From Clostridiales bacterium (GTDB taxonomy: Bacteria; Bacillota; Clostridia; Lachnospirales; Lachnospiraceae), in assembly GCA_021199135.1 (NCBI GenBank), contig JAJQIQ010000048.1, positions 1-17,384 on the forward strand: a stretch of DNA of 17,384 nt. Direction: 5' to 3'. The stretch's first letter is position 1. Every line of letters begins with the position of its first letter. The position numbers and the translations under genes were made by a program. Below, one piece after another: positions 13,998 through 17,384 of the stretch. The notes below the pieces were generated by a model that was not told the origin of the DNA, made no database searches, and saw only the letters and a program-made list of their open reading frames with translations.

Positions 13998-16900
13998 TTA
14001 TTTTGCTGCGTAGAGGGTAACCAGCTTCTTGAGGTGCTCGTAGCGGTCTTTCGCGTTCTGCTCGGACTTCGCGAACAGCTCCGCGGCCCTCGACGGGTTG
14101 AACTTTGCCAGTGAGGCGTAGCGGTTCTCGCCCTTTAAGAACTCTTGGTAGTCGCCGGTCGGCTCCTTGGAATCGAGCGTGAAGCCGTCCTTGCCCTCCG
14201 CGACAGCGGTCGGGTTGTAGCGGAAGTTGAACCAGTATCCCGCATCGACGGCGAGCTTCTCCTCGGTCTGGGCCTTGCTCATGCCCTTCTTGATGCCGTG
14301 GTTGATGCACGGTGCGTAGGCGATGATGAGCGACGGTCCCGGATAAGCCTCGGCCTCCGCGAGAGCCTTCACGCACTGGTTCATGTCCGCGCCCATCGCG
14401 ATGTGAGCGACGTATACGTAGCCGTAGCTCATCGCGATGCCGGCGAGATCCTTCTTCTTGGTCTCCTTGCCGCCCGCGGCGAACTCTGCGATCGCGCCCA
14501 TCGGGGTGGCCTTGGATGACTGTCCGCCAGTATTTGAGTACACCTCGGTGTCGAATACCATGACGTTGATGTCACGGCCTGACGCGAGCACGTGGTCGAC
14601 GCCGCCGAAGCCGATGTCGTATGCCCAGCCGTCGCCGCCGAATACCCACTGAGACTTCTTCGCGAGGTAATCCTTCTCCTTGAGGATCGCCTTTGAAGCG
14701 TCACAGCCGCAGGACTCGAGGGTCTTCACGAGCTCGTCGGTCGCCGGACCGTTCTCGATGCCTGATGCGAAGGTCTCGTTCCATTTATTAATTGCTGATT
14801 TAACTTCTGCCTTGTCCGTGGCGGCCGCGAGCTCGTCGAGCTCCCTCTTGAGGCGGTCGCGGATCGCGCGCTGTGCGAGGAGCATGCCGTATCCGAACTC
14901 AGCCGCGTCCTCGAACAGGGAGTTTGACCAAGCCGGCCCGTGGCCCTGCTTGTTCATCGTGTACGGGGTGGACGGCGATGAGTTTGCCCAGATTGATGAG
15001 CAGCCCGTCGCGTTCGCGATGTACATCCTGTCGCCAAACAGCTGGGTGATCAGCTTTGCGTATGGGGTCTCGCCGCATCCACCGCACGCGCCTGAGAACT
15101 CAAGCAGCGGCTGGCGGAACTGTGAACCCTTCACGGATACAAGCTTGAACTTGTCGATGACGTCCTCCTTGTCCGGAAGCGTCACGGCGTAGTCGAAGTA
15201 TTTCTGCTCGTTTTGGTTCGCCTCGAAGCTCTGCATCGTGATCGCCTGCACCTTGTCCGGGCAGACGTTTACGCATGAGCCGCAGCCCGTGCAGTCGTAT
15301 GCGGATACGACTACGGAGAACTTGTAGCCGTCCATCTGGTTGAGGTCCTTCATCTGCATGCCTTCCGGGGCAGCTGAGGCCTCAGCGGAGGTCATCGCAA
15401 CCGGGCGGATCGCGGCGTGCGGGCAGACATATGAGCACTGGTTGCACTCGATGCACTTGGTCGCATCCCATACCGGGACATCGGTCGCGACGCCGCGCTT
15501 CTCGTATGCTGCGGTGCCTGACGGGGTCCAGCCCGTAGCGTAACGCTGGGTGATGGAGGTCGGGATCGTGTTGCCCTGCTGAGCGTTCACCTTTGACTGT
15601 ACGTCCTTTACGAAGCTTACGATGTCGGCGTTGTCGCCCTTGACCTCGCTGCTGTAGTCGTCGTCGCCGCAGTTCTTCCAGCTCTCCGGCACGTCAACCT
15701 TGACGTATGCGGTAGCGCCGGCGTCGATCGCGTCGTGGTTCATCTTTACGACGTCGTCGCCCTTCTTGGCGTAGGAAGCGGTCGCCGCGTCCTTCATGAG
15801 CTTTATGACTTCCTCCTCCGGGATCAGCTTCGTCAGGGAGAAGAATGCGGACTGAAGCACCGTGTTGATGCGGTTGCCGAGGCCGATCTCCTTGCCGATC
15901 TTGACGCCGTCGATGATGTAGAAGTTGATGTTGTTCTCAGCGATGTAGCGTTTCACCTGGCCCGGGAGCTTCTCGTCGAGCTCGTCGGCGGTCCACTGGG
16001 TGTTGAAGAGGAACGTGCCGCCCGGGACGAGGTCCTGGACCATGTTGTACTTATAGATGTATGCCGTGCAGTGGCAGGCAACGAAGTCCGCCTGTGAGAT
16101 CAGGTAGGTCGAGCGGATCGGGGTGTGGCCGAAGCGCAGGTGCGAGATCGTGACGCCGCCGGACTTCTTTGAGTCATAGTCGAAGTATGCCTGGGCGTAC
16201 ATGTCGGTGTTGTCGCCGATGATCTTGATTGAGTTCTTGTTCGCGCCGACCGTGCCATCCGCGCCGAGCCCCCAGAACTTGCAGTTCGTGGTGCCCTCCG
16301 GCGTCGTGACCGGGTTCTCCTTGACGTCGAGCGAGAGGTTCGTCACGTCGTCGGTGATGCCGATCGTAAAGCGCGGCTTCTCGGTGTTGTTGAACACCGC
16401 GATGATCTGGCCCGGGGTCGTGTCCTTCGAGCCGAGGCCGTAGCGGCCGCTCGTGATCGTCACCTGGTCGAACTTGGAGCCCTTGAGCGCAGCGACGACG
16501 TCGAGGTAGAGCGGCTCGCCCAAAGAGCCCGGCTCCTTCGTGCGGTCGAGGACCGCGATCCTCTTTACGGTGTCCGGGATGACTGAAATGAGGGCTTCCT
16601 TTACGAACGGGCGGTACAGGCGAACCTTCACGACGCCGACCTTCTCGCCGCGCGCCATGAGGAAGTCAACCGTCTCGTCGATCGTCTCGCACACGGAGCC
16701 CATCGCGATGATGATGTGGTCCGCATCCTTGGCGCCGTAGTAGTTGAACAGCTTGTAGTCCGTGCCGATCTTCTCGTTCACCTTGTCCATGTACATCTGG
16801 ACGATGCCCGGGAGCTCGTCGTATGCCGTGTTGCAGGCCTCCCTTGACTGGAAGAAGATGTCCGGGTTCTGCGCTGAGCCCATCGATACCGGATGGTTCG

Positions 16901-17384
16901 GGTTCAGTGAGTTCTTGCGGAACGCGTCGACCGCGTCCATGTCGACCATGTCCTTGAGATCCTCATAATCCCAGGTCTCGATCTTCTGGATCTCATGCGA
17001 GGTGCGGAAGCCGTCGAAGAAATTGATGAAAGGAACACGTCCCTTGATTGCTGAGCAGTGTGCAACCGGAGTGAGGTCCATGACCTCCTGCACGGATGAC
17101 TCGCACAGCATCGCCGCGCCGGTCTGGCGGCAGGCGTAAACATCTGAATGGTCGCCGAAAATGTTCAGCGCGTGGGTAGCCACGCAGCGCGCGGAAACAT
17201 TGAACACGCCCGGGAGTCTCTCACCTGCAACCTTGTACAGGTTCGGAATCATGAGCAGCAAGCCCTGCGACGCGGTGTATGTCGTGGTCAGCGCGCCTGC
17301 CGCGAGGGAGCCGTGCACCGTGCCGGCCGCGCCCGCCTCGGACTGCATCTCGGTCACCTGCACCGTCTGGCCGAAGATGTTCTT
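13998..17384 (-). CDS. nifJ: Pyruvate:ferredoxin (flavodoxin) oxidoreductase, 5' end beyond window
   Basis: Homodimeric-type enzyme that splits pyruvate with CoA to acetyl-CoA and CO2 and reduces ferredoxin, central to anaerobic energy metabolism. 1128 residues are visible; by comparison with the usual length (about 1170-1190) some 50 N-terminal residues lie right of the window. The visible part begins KNIFGQTVQVTEMQSEAGAAG in domain I. Two ferredoxin-like 4Fe-4S motifs are present, CIECNQCSYVCP (near 15455) and CTGCGSCVNVCP (near 15293). CGGCGETPY and NATGCSSIW supply the third cluster and the thiamine site. GGDGWAYDIG and the motif NTGGQSSKATP bind thiamine diphosphate. All domains are intact. 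A strong terminator follows; the promoter is outside. Confidence 0.98.
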   Translation of the reverse strand, partial: KNIFGQTVQVTEMQSEAGAAGTVHGSLAAGALTTTYTASQGLLLMIPNLYKVAGERLPGVFNVSARCVATHALNIFGDHSDVYACRQTGAAMLCESSVQEVMDLTPVAHCSAIKGRVPFINFFDGFRTSHEIQKIETWDYEDLKDMVDMDAVDAFRKNSLNPNHPVSMGSAQNPDIFFQSREACNTAYDELPGIVQMYMDKVNEKIGTDYKLFNYYGAKDADHIIIAMGSVCETIDETVDFLMARGEKVGVVKVRLYRPFVKEALISVIPDTVKRIAVLDRTKEPGSLGEPLYLDVVAALKGSKFDQVTITSGRYGLGSKDTTPGQIIAVFNNTEKPRFTIGITDDVTNLSLDVKENPVTTPEGTTNCKFWGLGADGTVGANKNSIKIIGDNTDMYAQAYFDYDSKKSGGVTISHLRFGHTPIRSTYLISQADFVACHCTAYIYKYNMVQDLVPGGTFLFNTQWTADELDEKLPGQVKRYIAENNINFYIIDGVKIGKEIGLGNRINTVLQSAFFSLTKLIPEEEVIKLMKDAATASYAKKGDDVVKMNHDAIDAGATAYVKVDVPESWKNCGDDDYSSEVKGDNADIVSFVKDVQSKVNAQQGNTIPTSITQRYATGWTPSGTAAYEKRGVATDVPVWDATKCIECNQCSYVCPHAAIRPVAMTSAEASAAPEGMQMKDLNQMDGYKFSVVVSAYDCTGCGSCVNVCPDKVQAITMQSFEANQNEQKYFDYAVTLPDKEDVIDKFKLVSVKGSQFRQPLLEFSGACGGCGETPYAKLITQLFGDRMYIANATGCSSIWANSSPSTPYTMNKQGHGPAWSNSLFEDAAEFGYGMLLAQRAIRDRLKRELDELAAATDKAEVKSAINKWNETFASGIENGPATDELVKTLESCGCDASKAILKEKDYLAKKSQWVFGGDGWAYDIGFGGVDHVLASGRDINVMVFDTEVYSNTGGQSSKATPMGAIAEFAAGGKETKKKDLAGIAMSYGYVYVAHIAMGADMNQCVKALAEAEAYPGPSLIIAYAPCINHGIKKGMSKAQTEEKLAVDAGYWFNFRYNPTAVAEGKDGFTLDSKEPTGDYQEFLKGENRYASLAKFNPSRAAELFAKSEQNAKDRYEHLKKLVTLYAAK

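Noticed and set aside
17361..17363. GTG as the start of nifJ
   Set aside because: The frame continues upstream to the window edge with family sequence KNIFGQT; the true start is outside.

Overview
The window reads as chromosomal DNA of a GC-rich anaerobic Firmicute, most likely a Clostridia member of a Lachnospiraceae type. Pointers are pyruvate:ferredoxin oxidoreductase, a DUF4364 protein, the conserved block rho-rpmE-DUF1385-prmC-prfA, a CIRCE/HrcA-controlled groESL operon, and a DNPR-type MurE that adds meso-diaminopimelate. Genes use G/C-ending codons heavily, so many long opposite-strand reading frames appear that are not genes. No tRNA, rRNA, CRISPR array, transposase or phage gene was seen.

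Layout, left to right: the start of a CsoR/RcnR/FrmR-family metal or thiol repressor gene (1-127, minus, cut by the left edge) with a strong promoter and an ATACC/GGTAT operator; groES-groEL (minus) with CIRCE, ending in an intrinsic terminator; rho, rpmE, a DUF1385 membrane protein, prmC and prfA (minus, transcribed from 7.4 kb toward 2.4 kb); a divergent plus-strand pair, malic enzyme and a DUF4364 winged-helix protein; then a minus-strand unit of a 574-residue tail-anchored low-complexity protein, dapF and murE; and finally the 3' 95% or so of nifJ (pyruvate:ferredoxin oxidoreductase), cut by the right edge.

Functional themes: translation termination and its modification (RF1 and its methyltransferase PrmC), transcription termination (Rho), protein folding (GroES/GroEL), pyruvate and malate metabolism (PFOR, malic enzyme), and peptidoglycan precursor synthesis (DapF makes meso-DAP, MurE attaches it). 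The 574-residue protein is 12 bp upstream of dapF and probably shares its transcript, so an envelope-related role is a reasonable but unproven guess.

The less ordinary content is: (1) the 574-residue protein, with 25-residue tandem repeats, a Tyr/Gly/Gln/Ser-rich prion-like stretch, a long coiled coil with a 28-residue repeat and a C-terminal membrane anchor; (2) a family of palindromic repeats with the arm GTYAYATTTCAG that flank the malic enzyme gene, one of which encodes that enzyme's last residues and stop codon; (3) overlapping, mutually exclusive hairpins in the rho leader; (4) a 24-bp palindrome covering the rpmE -10 box; and (5) several places where a terminator and the next promoter share the same bases.
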